NCBI RefSeq assembly: GCF_014337195.1
Contig: NZ_CP060634.1
Span: 2,728,001 to 2,792,000, forward strand
DNA from: Qiania dongpingensis
Lineage (GTDB): Bacteria > Bacillota > Clostridia > Lachnospirales > Lachnospiraceae
Length of the DNA stretch: 64,000 nt
Reading direction: 5' to 3'
Of the stretch, positions 16,899 to 24,990 are shown in pieces (the first letter of the stretch is position 1; each line of letters starts with the position of its first letter). The position numbers and the translations under genes were made by a program. A model generated the notes under the pieces. That model did no database searches. It saw nothing but the letters and a program-made list of their open reading frames with translations, and was not told the DNA's origin.

Positions 16899-17651
16899 AT
16901 GCTGGAGATCAAAAATATCCGAAAATCCTTTGACGGGACAGAAGTACTCGGCGGTGTGGATATCCATGTCGATCAAGGCGATGTGGTGGCGATCCTCGGT
17001 CCCAGCGGTTCGGGCAAGACCACGCTGCTGCGCTGCATCAACTTTCTGGAAACGGCGGATGCGGGTATGCTGGTGTTCGACGGGGAACGTTTTGAGTTTG
17101 ATTCCATCAGTAAAAAGGAAATTGCTGGACTGCGAAAGAAAACCGCTTTTGTTTTTCAAAATTATAACCTGTTCCGCAACAAGACCGCTCTCCAAAACGT
17201 GACGGAAGGACTGGTCGTCGCACGAAAGATGCCGAAGCAGCAAGCGGTAGAGATTGGAAAACAGGCGCTGGATAAGGTAGGGCTTTCTGATCGGTACGAT
17301 TACTACCCAAATCAGCTTTCCGGCGGACAGCAGCAGCGCGTAGCCATTGCAAGGGCACTGGCCACCAACCCGGAGATCATCTATTTCGATGAGCCGACCT
17401 CGGCGTTGGATCCGGAATTGACCGGCGAGGTGCTGGCCGTTATGCGGCAGCTTGCCGATGAGGGAATGACCATGCTGGTTGTCACCCATGAAATGAGCTT
17501 TGCCAGGACCGTATCCAATAAAGTGGTTTTTATGGAAAACGGAGCTGTCATAGAGTCCGGTGATTCAAGGACTTTCTTTGAAAATCCGCAGGAAGCCCGA
17601 ACGAAGGAATTTCTCCGCACAATTAACGAGAGTGCCGGCTTAACAAGTTGA
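16899..17651 (+). CDS. Polar amino-acid ABC transporter ATPase
   Basis: This 250-residue ATPase has Walker A GPSGSGKTT (near residue 34), Q-loop FVFQNYNLFRNKTALQN, signature LSGGQQQR and Walker B IIYFDEPTSALDPEL, the canonical set for GlnQ/HisP-type importers. ATG 16899 follows a GGGAGG site and lies 5 bp after the permease stop. The C-terminal IESGDSRTFFENPQ segment is also family-typical. It supplies ATP hydrolysis for the importer encoded by its neighbours. Confidence 0.95.
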   Translation: MLEIKNIRKSFDGTEVLGGVDIHVDQGDVVAILGPSGSGKTTLLRCINFLETADAGMLVFDGERFEFDSISKKEIAGLRKKTAFVFQNYNLFRNKTALQNVTEGLVVARKMPKQQAVEIGKQALDKVGLSDRYDYYPNQLSGGQQQRVAIARALATNPEIIYFDEPTSALDPELTGEVLAVMRQLADEGMTMLVVTHEMSFARTVSNKVVFMENGAVIESGDSRTFFENPQEARTKEFLRTINESAGLTS

Positions 17652-17685
17652 AATGATTACAAACCATAAAAAGGAGTACAAATTC

Positions 17686-18534
17686 ATGAAAAAGAGACGT
17701 TTTTTGGCATTGTTTATGGCTGTTGCCATGCTTGGCATTTTTGCCCTGACCGGCTGCTCCGGGAACAACACACAGCAGCAAGATAATACATCTGCCCCTT
17801 CCGCACAGACAGCAGAGGGCGACTTGCTCGCCCAGATTCGGGAACGGGGCGACATCATTGTGGCCATGGAAGGGACCTGGGCGCCCTGGACTTATCACGA
17901 TGAGGACGACAATCTGGTCGGCTACGATGTGGAAGTCGCGCAGGCCATTGCGGAAAAACTGGGTGTAGAGGCCACATTTGTGGAGGGCGAATGGGACGGT
18001 CTTCTTGCGGGCCTTTCCGCGGGCCGTTATGACATCATGGTCAATGGTGTAGATATCGATCCCGCGCGGCAGGAGACCTATGATTTTTCCGACCCCTATG
18101 CCTATAACCGCACCGCTGTCATCACCACAAATCAGAACAGCGACATCAATACGCTGGAAGATTTACAGGGGAAACACACCGCCAATACCATCTCCAGCAC
18201 CTATGCGCAGCTGGCGGAACAGTATGGTGCAGAAGTGACCGGCGTGGACGATTTGAACCAAACCTTTGAACTGCTTCTCAGCGGCCGCATCGACGCCACG
18301 CTCAATGCGGAGATGACCTATTATGATTACATGAAAGCCCACCCGGAGGCGGAACTGAAGATCGCGGTGCTGACTGAGGAAGCCAACCGGATTGGAATTC
18401 CCATGCGCAAGGGGGAAGAAACCGCCGCGCTTCGGGAAGCGATCAACAATGCGTTGGCAGAACTGGGCGAAGAGGGGGTACTGTCTGAGCTTTCCGAAAA
18501 ATACTTTGGCAGAGACATTTCTCAGGCTTCATAA
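17686..18534 (+). CDS. Amino-acid ABC transporter substrate-binding lipoprotein
   Basis: The 282-residue protein has a lipoprotein signal (lipobox LTGC, Cys near 24) and a periplasmic-type solute-binding fold of family 3: a VAMEGTWAPWTY first strand, LVGYDVEVAQAIAEKLGV, and WDGLLAGLSAGRYDIMVNGVD split across the hinge. An acidic pocket residue pair would bind the amino group. It completes the importer with 16217 and 16899. A terminator 16 bp after its stop ends the operon. Confidence 0.93.
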   Translation: MKKRRFLALFMAVAMLGIFALTGCSGNNTQQQDNTSAPSAQTAEGDLLAQIRERGDIIVAMEGTWAPWTYHDEDDNLVGYDVEVAQAIAEKLGVEATFVEGEWDGLLAGLSAGRYDIMVNGVDIDPARQETYDFSDPYAYNRTAVITTNQNSDINTLEDLQGKHTANTISSTYAQLAEQYGAEVTGVDDLNQTFELLLSGRIDATLNAEMTYYDYMKAHPEAELKIAVLTEEANRIGIPMRKGEETAALREAINNALAELGEEGVLSELSEKYFGRDISQAS

Positions 18535-18550
18535 AAGGAGCAGCGAATTT

Positions 18551-18579
18551 ACCCTCGGACCAGTTTCGAGGGTTCTTTT
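18551..18579 (+). terminator. Terminator ending the 8996-18534 gene run
   Basis: ACCCTCG (18551-18557) pairs with CGAGGGT (18567-18573) and is followed by TCTTTT. Confidence 0.75.
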
Positions 18580-18617
18580 GTGCTTTGATTATGCCTTTAG
18601 GGTATGGTTTTCCATTT

Positions 18618-18657
18618 GATATAGGTATTTGATATTGAAACGGACGACAGTTATAAT
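18618..18657 (+). promoter_or_regulatory. Promoter with candidate LysR operator, copy 2
   Basis: GATATAGGTATTTGATATT (18618-18636) matches the box at 8918-8936 at 17 of 19 positions. The -35 TTGATA (18629-18634) lies inside it, and TATAAT (18652-18657) follows after exactly 17 bp. This is the same geometry as at the 8996 promoter. Confidence 0.6.
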
Positions 18658-18688
18658 AAATTTACAGGAAACAAAGAGGGAGACCCTA

Positions 18689-18940
18689 ATGAAGAGGTAT
18701 GAGAAAATGAAAGCGTATCAAAGCGAGGAGGACATCATTCAAAATCTGAAGGATGCAGGCTGTGATGAAGATACCATTCGGACCTTTCTGGAAGATTTAC
18801 AGCGCGGAAAACGGATGACTGGAATCCAGCTGCTTGAGAAGCACAGGTGCTGTCTGGTGGATCACCTCCATCAAGACCAAAAGCAAATAGATTGTCTGGA
18901 CTATCTCCTCTTTATGATGCGAAAAGAACAAGAAATCTAA
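18689..18940 (+). CDS. Stand-alone MerR-type effector/dimerisation domain protein
   Basis: This 83-residue protein is predicted to be all helical. Its sequence from NLKDAGCDEDTIRTFLEDL to KQIDCLDYLLFMMRK aligns without large gaps to the C-terminal half of the MerR regulator at 2922 (TLHDIGFSNEEVETYMRLL to RQLDRLDYLRYKMKN). It lacks the N-terminal helix-turn-helix. It may modulate a full-length MerR protein by forming mixed coiled coils, or bind the same ligand. Three cysteines (in DAGCDED, HRCCLV) could sense redox state. ATG 18689 follows GAGGGAG. It is the first gene of the operon controlled from 18618. Confidence 0.7.
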   Translation: MKRYEKMKAYQSEEDIIQNLKDAGCDEDTIRTFLEDLQRGKRMTGIQLLEKHRCCLVDHLHQDQKQIDCLDYLLFMMRKEQEI

Positions 18941-18975
18941 GACTTGTACAAACAATACGCTGGGAGGTGAGAGAA

Positions 18976-19587
18976 TTGGCGGGTTATTTTTTGAGAGGCA
19001 TTTTGATCGGATTGCTGTTTGGCATTCCGGTCGGTGCGGTGGGCGCTATGACATTGCAGCGCACATGGAGCTTTGGATTTCGGGCCGGGCTGCTGACAGG
19101 ACTTGGATCCTCTGTGGCTGACTGCCTCTATGCCATTGTCGGGGCTTTTGGACTGACCCTGATCTCCGATTTCCTTTTACAGCATCAGACAATCATCAAC
19201 CTTCTCGGCGGCGGACTCATTTTGATTATGGGAATCCGGCTGATAGTAAAAAAAACCGAAGCTGTTGTGACAGAGGCAGAAGCAGCCCGAGGAGCGAAGA
19301 TGTTCCTGTCCTCCTTCGCCATTGGAATTACCAACCCGGCAGCCATCCTTACCTTCCTGTTCGCCTTTTCCTATTTTGGTATTTCAGGAACGGCAGGGCT
19401 TCTTGAGGGAACCGGTTTGGTGTGCGGTGTGTTCATTGGGACCTATATCTGGTGGACAGCGCTATCCGCCGCAGCCTGTGCCATCAGGAAAAAAACAGGC
19501 AGCCGCAGCTTTCGCCAAATGAACAAGGTATTCGGTGGAATTCTCACTGTGTTTGGCGCTGTTGTGTTTTTACGGCTGCTCCTCTAA
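18976..19587 (+). CDS. LysE-family exporter
   Basis: The 203-residue protein has about six helices and the LysE/RhtB hallmark GIPVGAVGAMTLQRTWSFG at the N-terminus, followed by GLGSSVADCLYAIVGAFGL and the ITNPAAILTFLFAF segment of helix 4. It exports amino acids or similar small amines. I chose a TTG start at 18976, 9 bp after a GGGAGGTG site, because the family begins there and the upstream frame overlaps the previous gene. Co-occurrence with a MalY-type lyase suggests export of a sulfur amino acid or product, by inference. Confidence 0.88.
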   Translation: MAGYFLRGILIGLLFGIPVGAVGAMTLQRTWSFGFRAGLLTGLGSSVADCLYAIVGAFGLTLISDFLLQHQTIINLLGGGLILIMGIRLIVKKTEAVVTEAEAARGAKMFLSSFAIGITNPAAILTFLFAFSYFGISGTAGLLEGTGLVCGVFIGTYIWWTALSAAACAIRKKTGSRSFRQMNKVFGGILTVFGAVVFLRLLL

Positions 19588-19628
19588 AAATGATTGCGAA
19601 CCGTTACTGGTCAGAAAGGAAGGGAAAA

Positions 19629-20270
19629 ATGAAACGAATCTTGATCGCTCTATGCAGCCTGGTTTTGGCACTCTCTCTGGCGGCTTGCGGCAGCAACGGA
19701 CAAAATGGGGCTTCTGCAGGAGAAAGCGCGGCTCCCTCTTCATCAGAAATCGCAGATGTGGGAGACACATCCGCATCACTGAATCCGCCATCCTCAGAGC
19801 CTTCTGCGCCGTCTTCTTTGGAAGAGCCTGACTCATCCACACAGTCTTCCACGCAGCCTTCTGTGCAAACGCCGTCATCGGAGCCGGCAGACAATGAATC
19901 TTCAGAAAAAAATGAGGTACTAAAAATGAACGTGCAAGTTGGAAGCAGCACCTTTACGGCAACGCTTGAGGAAAATGCCGCGGTGGATGCTTTGATAGAG
20001 ATGATGCAAAGTGCGCCTGTGGTGATCCAGATGAGTGATTACTCCGGCTTTGAGAAAGTAGGCTCTCTGGGAACCAGCCTTCCCGCCAGCGACAGCCAGA
20101 CCACCACACAGGCCGGAGATATTGTACTGTACAACGACAACCAAATTGTTATCTTTTATGGTTCTAACTCGTGGAGCTATACACGGCTGGGGAAAATTGA
20201 TGACCTGTCCGGTTGGGAGGAGGCGCTCGGAAGCGGAGATGTGCAGGTGACTTTCTCCATCGCCCCTTGA
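19629..20270 (+). CDS. Cyclophilin-like-domain lipoprotein
   Basis: The 213-residue protein has a lipoprotein signal (lipobox LAAC, Cys 20), a long Ser/Pro/Glu linker (to about 95) and a cyclophilin-like domain. In it FTATLEENAAVDALIEMMQ, AGDIVLYNDNQIVIFYGS and YTRLGKIDD correspond to the core strands. It is a paralog of the 15559 product. Such proteins commonly accompany flavodoxins and oxidoreductases in Clostridia. The linker is low in complexity and probably spans the cell wall. Confidence 0.78.
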   Translation: MKRILIALCSLVLALSLAACGSNGQNGASAGESAAPSSSEIADVGDTSASLNPPSSEPSAPSSLEEPDSSTQSSTQPSVQTPSSEPADNESSEKNEVLKMNVQVGSSTFTATLEENAAVDALIEMMQSAPVVIQMSDYSGFEKVGSLGTSLPASDSQTTTQAGDIVLYNDNQIVIFYGSNSWSYTRLGKIDDLSGWEEALGSGDVQVTFSIAP

Positions 20271-20306
20271 AACGGAACGAAACCAAGAGAACGGAGGGAA
20301 TCAACT

Positions 20307-21485
20307 ATGACAGCATTTGATATACCGGTCAATCGTAGGAATACAAACGCTCTGAAGTGGGATGTGGCGGAAAACGAGCTGCCCATGTGGGTGGCAGATA
20401 TGGATTTTGAAACCGCTCCGGCAATCCGGGAGGCAGTCGCAGCACGGGCGGCGCATGGGGTTTTCGGTTATACCGTCGTACCCGATACTTGGTATCGGGC
20501 TTATATGGGCTGGTGGCAAAGCCGGCATGGGTTTTCCGTGGAAAAAGATTGGCTGATCTTCTGCACAGGCGTTGTCCCTGCCATCTCCAGTATGGTGCGC
20601 AAGCTGACAACACCGGCGGAAAAGGTTTTGATCCAGACACCGGTTTACAACATCTTCCATAGCTCCATCGTGAACAACGGCCGTCAGGTGCTGGAGAGTC
20701 CTTTGAAGTACGATGGGACGGAATACCGTATCGACTTTGCCGATTTGGAGGAAAAGATCTCCGACCCTCAAACCACGCTGATGATTCTCTGCAACCCGCA
20801 TAATCCGGTGGGCAAGATTTGGGATTGGGATACGTTGGCGCGGATCGGCGAACTGGCGGCAAGGTATCATGTGACGGTCGTGTCCGATGAGATCCACTGT
20901 GATCTGACTGCTCCCGGAAAAGAATACATTCCATTCGCTTCGGTTTCTGATGCGTGCCGTGAGAACAGTGTCACCTGCATCGCCCCTACAAAAGCCTTTA
21001 ACCTGGCGGGGCTGCAAACAGCGGCTGTAGTCGTTCCAAACAGGCATCTGCGCCACAAGGTCTGGCGGGCATTCAATACCGACGAGGTTGCCGAGCCGAA
21101 TGCCTTTGCGGTGGACGCCGCAGTGGCCGCCTTTACCAGAGGGGCGGATTGGCTCGACGAACTGCGAACCTATCTCCATGAGAACAAGCTGCTGGCGGCA
21201 GCATACGCAGAGAAGGAAATCGGACGAGTAAGGGCTGTTCCGTCTGAGGCCACTTACCTTTTGTGGCTGGACTGTACGAAAATGCTCGGCTCCGTTTCCG
21301 AAGCGGCACGGTTTATTCGAGAAAAAACAGGACTGTATCTTTCGCAGGGCAGCCAGTATGGAAAGGGCGGCGAATATTTCCTGCGCATGAATATCGCCTG
21401 TCCGCGCTCGGTTCTGCTGGATGGACTGGACCGTTTGAAAGACGGCGTTTTGGCATATGAAGAGTGGGCTGTGGCGCAATGCTAA
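20307..21485 (+). CDS. MalY/PatB-type PLP aminotransferase (C-S lyase)
   Basis: This 392-residue fold-type I enzyme has the PatB/MalY start (LKWDVAENELPMWVADMDFE), CNPHNPVGKIW for substrate carboxylate and cofactor binding, SDEIHCDL with the Asp that contacts the pyridine nitrogen, and the PLP lysine in APTKAFNLAGLQ (near residue 232). C-terminal RMNIACPRSVL binds the substrate carboxylate. Family members split cystathionine or cysteine conjugates to thiol, pyruvate and ammonia. The neighbours (LysE and FMN reductase) fit sulfur metabolite handling. Confidence 0.92.
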   Translation: MTAFDIPVNRRNTNALKWDVAENELPMWVADMDFETAPAIREAVAARAAHGVFGYTVVPDTWYRAYMGWWQSRHGFSVEKDWLIFCTGVVPAISSMVRKLTTPAEKVLIQTPVYNIFHSSIVNNGRQVLESPLKYDGTEYRIDFADLEEKISDPQTTLMILCNPHNPVGKIWDWDTLARIGELAARYHVTVVSDEIHCDLTAPGKEYIPFASVSDACRENSVTCIAPTKAFNLAGLQTAAVVVPNRHLRHKVWRAFNTDEVAEPNAFAVDAAVAAFTRGADWLDELRTYLHENKLLAAAYAEKEIGRVRAVPSEATYLLWLDCTKMLGSVSEAARFIREKTGLYLSQGSQYGKGGEYFLRMNIACPRSVLLDGLDRLKDGVLAYEEWAVAQC

Positions 21486-21545
21486 ACCGAAATGCCCGTC
21501 CCTGAGCCCAACAGAAATTACGATGGTACGATAGGAGGAGAATAC

Positions 21546-22064
21546 ATGAATATTTTAGTTTTGAACGGCAGTCCACGCCCAAACGGAAACACTGCCGCTA
21601 TGGTGGAAGCCTTTGTAGAAGGCGCAAAAGAGAACGGACACAACATCACGGTGGTGCCCGTTTGTCAAAAGAGTATAGCAGGGTGCCTTGCCTGCGAGTA
21701 CTGTCACACCAAAGGTGAAGGCAAATGTATTCAGCAGGATGATATGCAGGAGGTTTACCCGGTTTTAGAGGCGGCTGAGATGATCGTGCTGGCATCGCCG
21801 GTTTACTATCACAGCTTTACCGGCCAGCTCCAGTGTGCCATCAATCGTATTTACGCACTGGATAAGCCGAAAAACCTCAAGAAAGCAGCTTTGTTTTTGA
21901 GCTCAGGCAGCGACAATGTATATGGCGGAGCGATCTACGAATATCAGAATTCCTTTTTGGACTATCTGAAGCTTACGGATATGGGCGTTTTCACAGCGTT
22001 TGATCAGCAAAACAAGTCAGAGGAAAAGCTCAGCGAGCTGCGCGAATTTGGGAAATCGCTTTAA
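21546..22064 (+). CDS. NADPH-dependent FMN reductase family flavoprotein
   Basis: The 172-residue flavodoxin-fold protein has the GSPRPNGNTAAMVEAFVEG phosphate loop, a CLACEYCHTKGEGKCIQQDDM cysteine motif (near residue 50, close to that of iron-sulfur flavoproteins) and SPVYYHSFTGQLQCAINRIY. It is a paralog of 4677-5216. ATG 21546 follows a good AGGAGG site. Likely functions are flavin or electrophile reduction; the Cys motif CxxC-x7-C could bind a 4Fe-4S cluster or act as a redox pair. Confidence 0.85.
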   Translation: MNILVLNGSPRPNGNTAAMVEAFVEGAKENGHNITVVPVCQKSIAGCLACEYCHTKGEGKCIQQDDMQEVYPVLEAAEMIVLASPVYYHSFTGQLQCAINRIYALDKPKNLKKAALFLSSGSDNVYGGAIYEYQNSFLDYLKLTDMGVFTAFDQQNKSEEKLSELREFGKSL

Positions 22065-22086
22065 CAAGCATTTGTAGGAGGAACTT

Positions 22087-23178
22087 ATGGAATATCGCAT
22101 TTTACCGCATGGCGGAGAACAAATCAGCGTCATTGGCCTGGGAAGCAGCAGCATCACCGGAACAGAGCAGGAAATGACCGCCGTTCTGGAAGCCGCTCTG
22201 CAAAACGGGGTCAACTACTTTGATATGGCGCCCTCGGAGCGTGCGCCCTTTGCGGCCTATGCCAAAGCGTTTGCAGGCCGGCGAGACGAAATCATCACCC
22301 AGATGCACTTCGGCGCCATCTATAAGGGCGGCAAATACGGTTGGACGCGCAAGCTCAGTGAAATTAAAGAGCAGTTTGAGTGGGAACTGAATCATCTGAA
22401 TACCGATTACACCGATATCGGCTTTGTCCACTGCACTGATGATTTGGAGGATCTGGAGGTCGTAATGAACGGCGGCCTCTGGGACTACATGAAAGGGCTA
22501 AAGGATGAAGGGAAAATTCGTCATCTTGGATTTTCTTCCCACAACCCGGAAGTTGCCCGCCGCATCCTCGATACTGGTCTCGTGGATATGATGATGTTCA
22601 GCATCAACCCCGCCTATGATTACCGCAAGGGCAGCTACGCCATCGGGGAGGTGGCGGAGCGGGCGGCGCTCTATCGGGAGTGTGAGCGCATGGGCGTGGG
22701 CATTTCCGTGATGAAGCCCTTTGCGGGCGGCCAGCTTTTAGATGCGAAAACCTCTCTTTTTAAGCGGGCGCTGACCCATGTGCAGTGTTTCCAGTATGCG
22801 CTCGACCGCCCCGCCGTGCTGACGGTGCTGCCCGGCGTGCGCAATATGGCGGATTTGCAGACGGCGCTGGGGTACCTTACAGCCACGCCGGAGGAGCGCG
22901 ACTATTCCATCATTGGGGAATTTACTCCACAGGACGCGGACGGCATCTGCGTCTACTGCAACCACTGTCAGCCCTGCCCCAAAGGACTGGACGTGGGGTT
23001 GATCAATAAATATTACGATCTGGCGCTGGCCGGCGATGAGATGGCGGCGGGACATTATCAAAAGCTGCCGCTTCACGCGAGTGATTGCGCCCGGTGCGGC
23101 CACTGCGAAAGCCGCTGCCCCTTCCATGTAAAGCAGGAAGCGCGGATGCGAGAAATTGCGCAGTATTTCAACCAATAA
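22087..23178 (+). CDS. Aldo/keto reductase with C-terminal 4Fe-4S domain
   Basis: This 363-residue protein combines a TIM-barrel aldo/keto reductase (residues 1-270) with a ferredoxin-like tail. The tail contains CVYCNHCQPCP (near 283) and CARCGHCESRCPF (near 343), enough for two clusters. Within the barrel the usual catalytic DxxxxY is changed (NYFDMAPSE lacks the tyrosine), so the barrel may act differently from classical NADPH enzymes. It resembles other Fe-S aldo/keto reductases of anaerobes, including 50956-52083. The gene lies between an FMN reductase and an iron alcohol dehydrogenase in one operon. Confidence 0.9.
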   Translation: MEYRILPHGGEQISVIGLGSSSITGTEQEMTAVLEAALQNGVNYFDMAPSERAPFAAYAKAFAGRRDEIITQMHFGAIYKGGKYGWTRKLSEIKEQFEWELNHLNTDYTDIGFVHCTDDLEDLEVVMNGGLWDYMKGLKDEGKIRHLGFSSHNPEVARRILDTGLVDMMMFSINPAYDYRKGSYAIGEVAERAALYRECERMGVGISVMKPFAGGQLLDAKTSLFKRALTHVQCFQYALDRPAVLTVLPGVRNMADLQTALGYLTATPEERDYSIIGEFTPQDADGICVYCNHCQPCPKGLDVGLINKYYDLALAGDEMAAGHYQKLPLHASDCARCGHCESRCPFHVKQEARMREIAQYFNQ

Positions 23179-23201
23179 ATCTTTATCAGGAGGAAACGGA
23201 C

Positions 23202-24377
23202 ATGTTAGGAAACTTTAGCTATGCAAACCCCACCAAACTCTACTTTGGAGAAGATTCCCTCAACTATCTCAACGATGAGCTTCCAAAGTACGGAAAAAAC
23301 GTGCAGCTTGTCTACGGCGGCGGCTCCATCAAGAAAAACGGCATTTATGACAAAGTGCTGGAAATTTTGAAAGCGGGCGGCAAAACCGTGTTTGAGGATG
23401 GCGGCGTGATGCCCAATCCCACAGTGCAAAAGCTCTATGAGGGCTGCAAAATCGCAAAGGAAAATGCGGTCGATTTTATTCTGGCTGTGGGCGGCGGCTC
23501 GGTATGCGACTATGCCAAGGCGGTTTCCGTCTCCGCTTATTGTGAGGAGGATCCGTGGGAGAGGTATTATCTTCGTATGGAGGACGTGGCGCCCAACACC
23601 CAAATTATCCCTGTCGGCTGCGTGCTGACCATGGTGGGCACCGGCTCTGAGATGAACGGCGGCGCGGTGATTACAAACCATGAACAGAAACTCAAAATTG
23701 GGCATGTTTTCGGGGAGAATGTATTCCCCAAATTTTCGATCCTCAACCCCACCTTTACTTTTACCCTGCCGAAATACCAGATGGCGGCAGGCATCTATGA
23801 CATTTTCAACCATATCTGCGAGCAGTACTTCTCTGGTGAGGACGACAACACCAGCGACTACATCAGCGAGGGGCTGATGCGTTCCGTGATTCATTCATCC
23901 CGCATTGCCATCAAAAACCCCACCGACTATGAAGCACGCAGCAACCTCATGTGGACGGCTGCCTGGGCGCTCAATACCCTTGTGGCAAAAGGAAAAACCA
24001 CCGATTGGATGGTGCATATGCTGGGACAGGCGGTGGGCGCTTATACCGACGCCACTCACGGCATGACCCTCTCAGCGGTTTCTATGGCGTATTACCGTTA
24101 CATCTGCCGGTTCGGCCTTGCTAAATTTGTGCGGTTCGCTGTAAACGTGTGGGACGTTGAGTCCGCGAATAAAACACTGGATCAGATTGCCTCCGAGGGC
24201 CTCAATCGCATGGAACAGTGGATGAACGAACTTGGTCTTGTCATGAACGCGAAAGATTTAGGCGTTACCGAGGATATGATCGACAGCCTTGCCGAGAGCA
24301 CCCTTATCATGGAAGGCGGTTTCAAAGTGTTGGCCCATGATGAAATCGTGGAAATATTCAAAGCAAGTATAAAATAA
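23202..24377 (+). CDS. Iron-containing alcohol dehydrogenase
   Basis: The 391-residue protein resembles butanol dehydrogenase and YqhD. GGGS in VYGGGSIKKNG binds NAD(P), GGGSVCDYAKAVS (near residue 97) is the second family motif, and the metal ligands Asp194-region (GIYDIFNHICEQY) and His in DWMVHMLGQAVGAYTDATHGMTL (given here in parts) are present. It reduces aldehydes or oxidises alcohols. ATG 23202 follows AGGAGG, so the upstream frame overlapping the previous gene is not used. It is the last gene before a strong terminator. Confidence 0.93.
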   Translation: MLGNFSYANPTKLYFGEDSLNYLNDELPKYGKNVQLVYGGGSIKKNGIYDKVLEILKAGGKTVFEDGGVMPNPTVQKLYEGCKIAKENAVDFILAVGGGSVCDYAKAVSVSAYCEEDPWERYYLRMEDVAPNTQIIPVGCVLTMVGTGSEMNGGAVITNHEQKLKIGHVFGENVFPKFSILNPTFTFTLPKYQMAAGIYDIFNHICEQYFSGEDDNTSDYISEGLMRSVIHSSRIAIKNPTDYEARSNLMWTAAWALNTLVAKGKTTDWMVHMLGQAVGAYTDATHGMTLSAVSMAYYRYICRFGLAKFVRFAVNVWDVESANKTLDQIASEGLNRMEQWMNELGLVMNAKDLGVTEDMIDSLAESTLIMEGGFKVLAHDEIVEIFKASIK

Positions 24378-24401
24378 AAGAGAGACGAAAATAGGAGAAA
24401 T

Positions 24402-24450
24402 AAAACCGTAGGTTATGTAATTCACTTAGTGATACGTAACCTACGGTTTT
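24402..24450. terminator. Strong bidirectional terminator
   Basis: AAAACCGTAGGTTA (24402-24415) pairs perfectly with TAACCTACGGTTTT (24437-24450). T-rich tracts follow on both strands. It ends the alcohol dehydrogenase operon and may also stop transcripts running left from catalase. Confidence 0.85.
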
Positions 24451-24643
24451 ACCTTACTTTTTCCTGCCTTTGGCGTCGGCGGGCGGGAATGGCCAGGAGA
24501 TTTCTCACCCGGCCTTCCAGGTGCTTCTCGATGGCGGCCAGATGTTCCTCCGGCAGATTGAGGATTTCGCGACGCTTGAAATGGAAACCGGTCATATGCC
24601 TGAGCTGCTCCTTCTGCTTAGTCCCCATGACCTCCGCGCACAC
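24449..24643 (-). pseudogene. Short remnant frame, unknown family
   Basis: A leftward 64-codon frame with a GTG start has protein-like composition (for example ILNLPEEHLAAIEKHLEG followed by a basic tail) and continues upstream without a stop for ten more codons. I do not recognise the family. It lies amid other broken sequences and ends within the terminator stem, so I treat it as a remnant rather than a gene. Confidence 0.3.
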
Positions 24644-24653
24644 CTCCTCGTAG

Positions 24654-24955
24654 AAAATTAAGGATTCTTTCTTTCAGGCCCGTTATGACATGCAGAACGA
24701 GGAGATTGAAAATATCCGCAAGCTGTATCTGGGATCGGCTGAGGATGTAATGCCCTGCGGGAGGCAATGGATAATCTGATTGAAGTTCAGACAAGAGCAG
24801 TCGTTTACGCAGATCAACATTCGGAGGATGAAGTTCAGGAATACATGGACGCAGAAGTGTATCCCTTGCGGTATGGTTTCCATCCCCATGGCATCAAGGT
24901 CATGCTGGAGGACGGACAGGTCGGCCGCGTGCAGGAGATAATCAGTAAGGCTTAA
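24654..24955 (+). pseudogene. Frameshifted gene fused to the end of a YwbE-like gene
   Basis: Frame one (24654-24779) reads FQARYDMQNEEIENIRKLYL; a second frame continues from 24752 with ALREAMDNLIEVQTRAVVYA. The two look like one unknown protein interrupted by a one-base shift. The second frame then joins HPHGIKVMLEDGQVGRVQEI, the conserved end of YwbE proteins (DUF2196), whose N-terminal half is missing. So this is a deletion chimera of two genes. The 62-codon second frame has its own ATG at 24767 but no clear ribosome site. Confidence 0.55.
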
Positions 24956-24990
24956 AACAAATAGATTATACTCTGTATTCTGTAGAAAAG

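Noticed and set aside
24402..24450. Long perfect inverted repeat as an insertion-sequence end
   Set aside because: No transposase frame or target duplication is beside it, and its place after an operon with T tracts fits a terminator.
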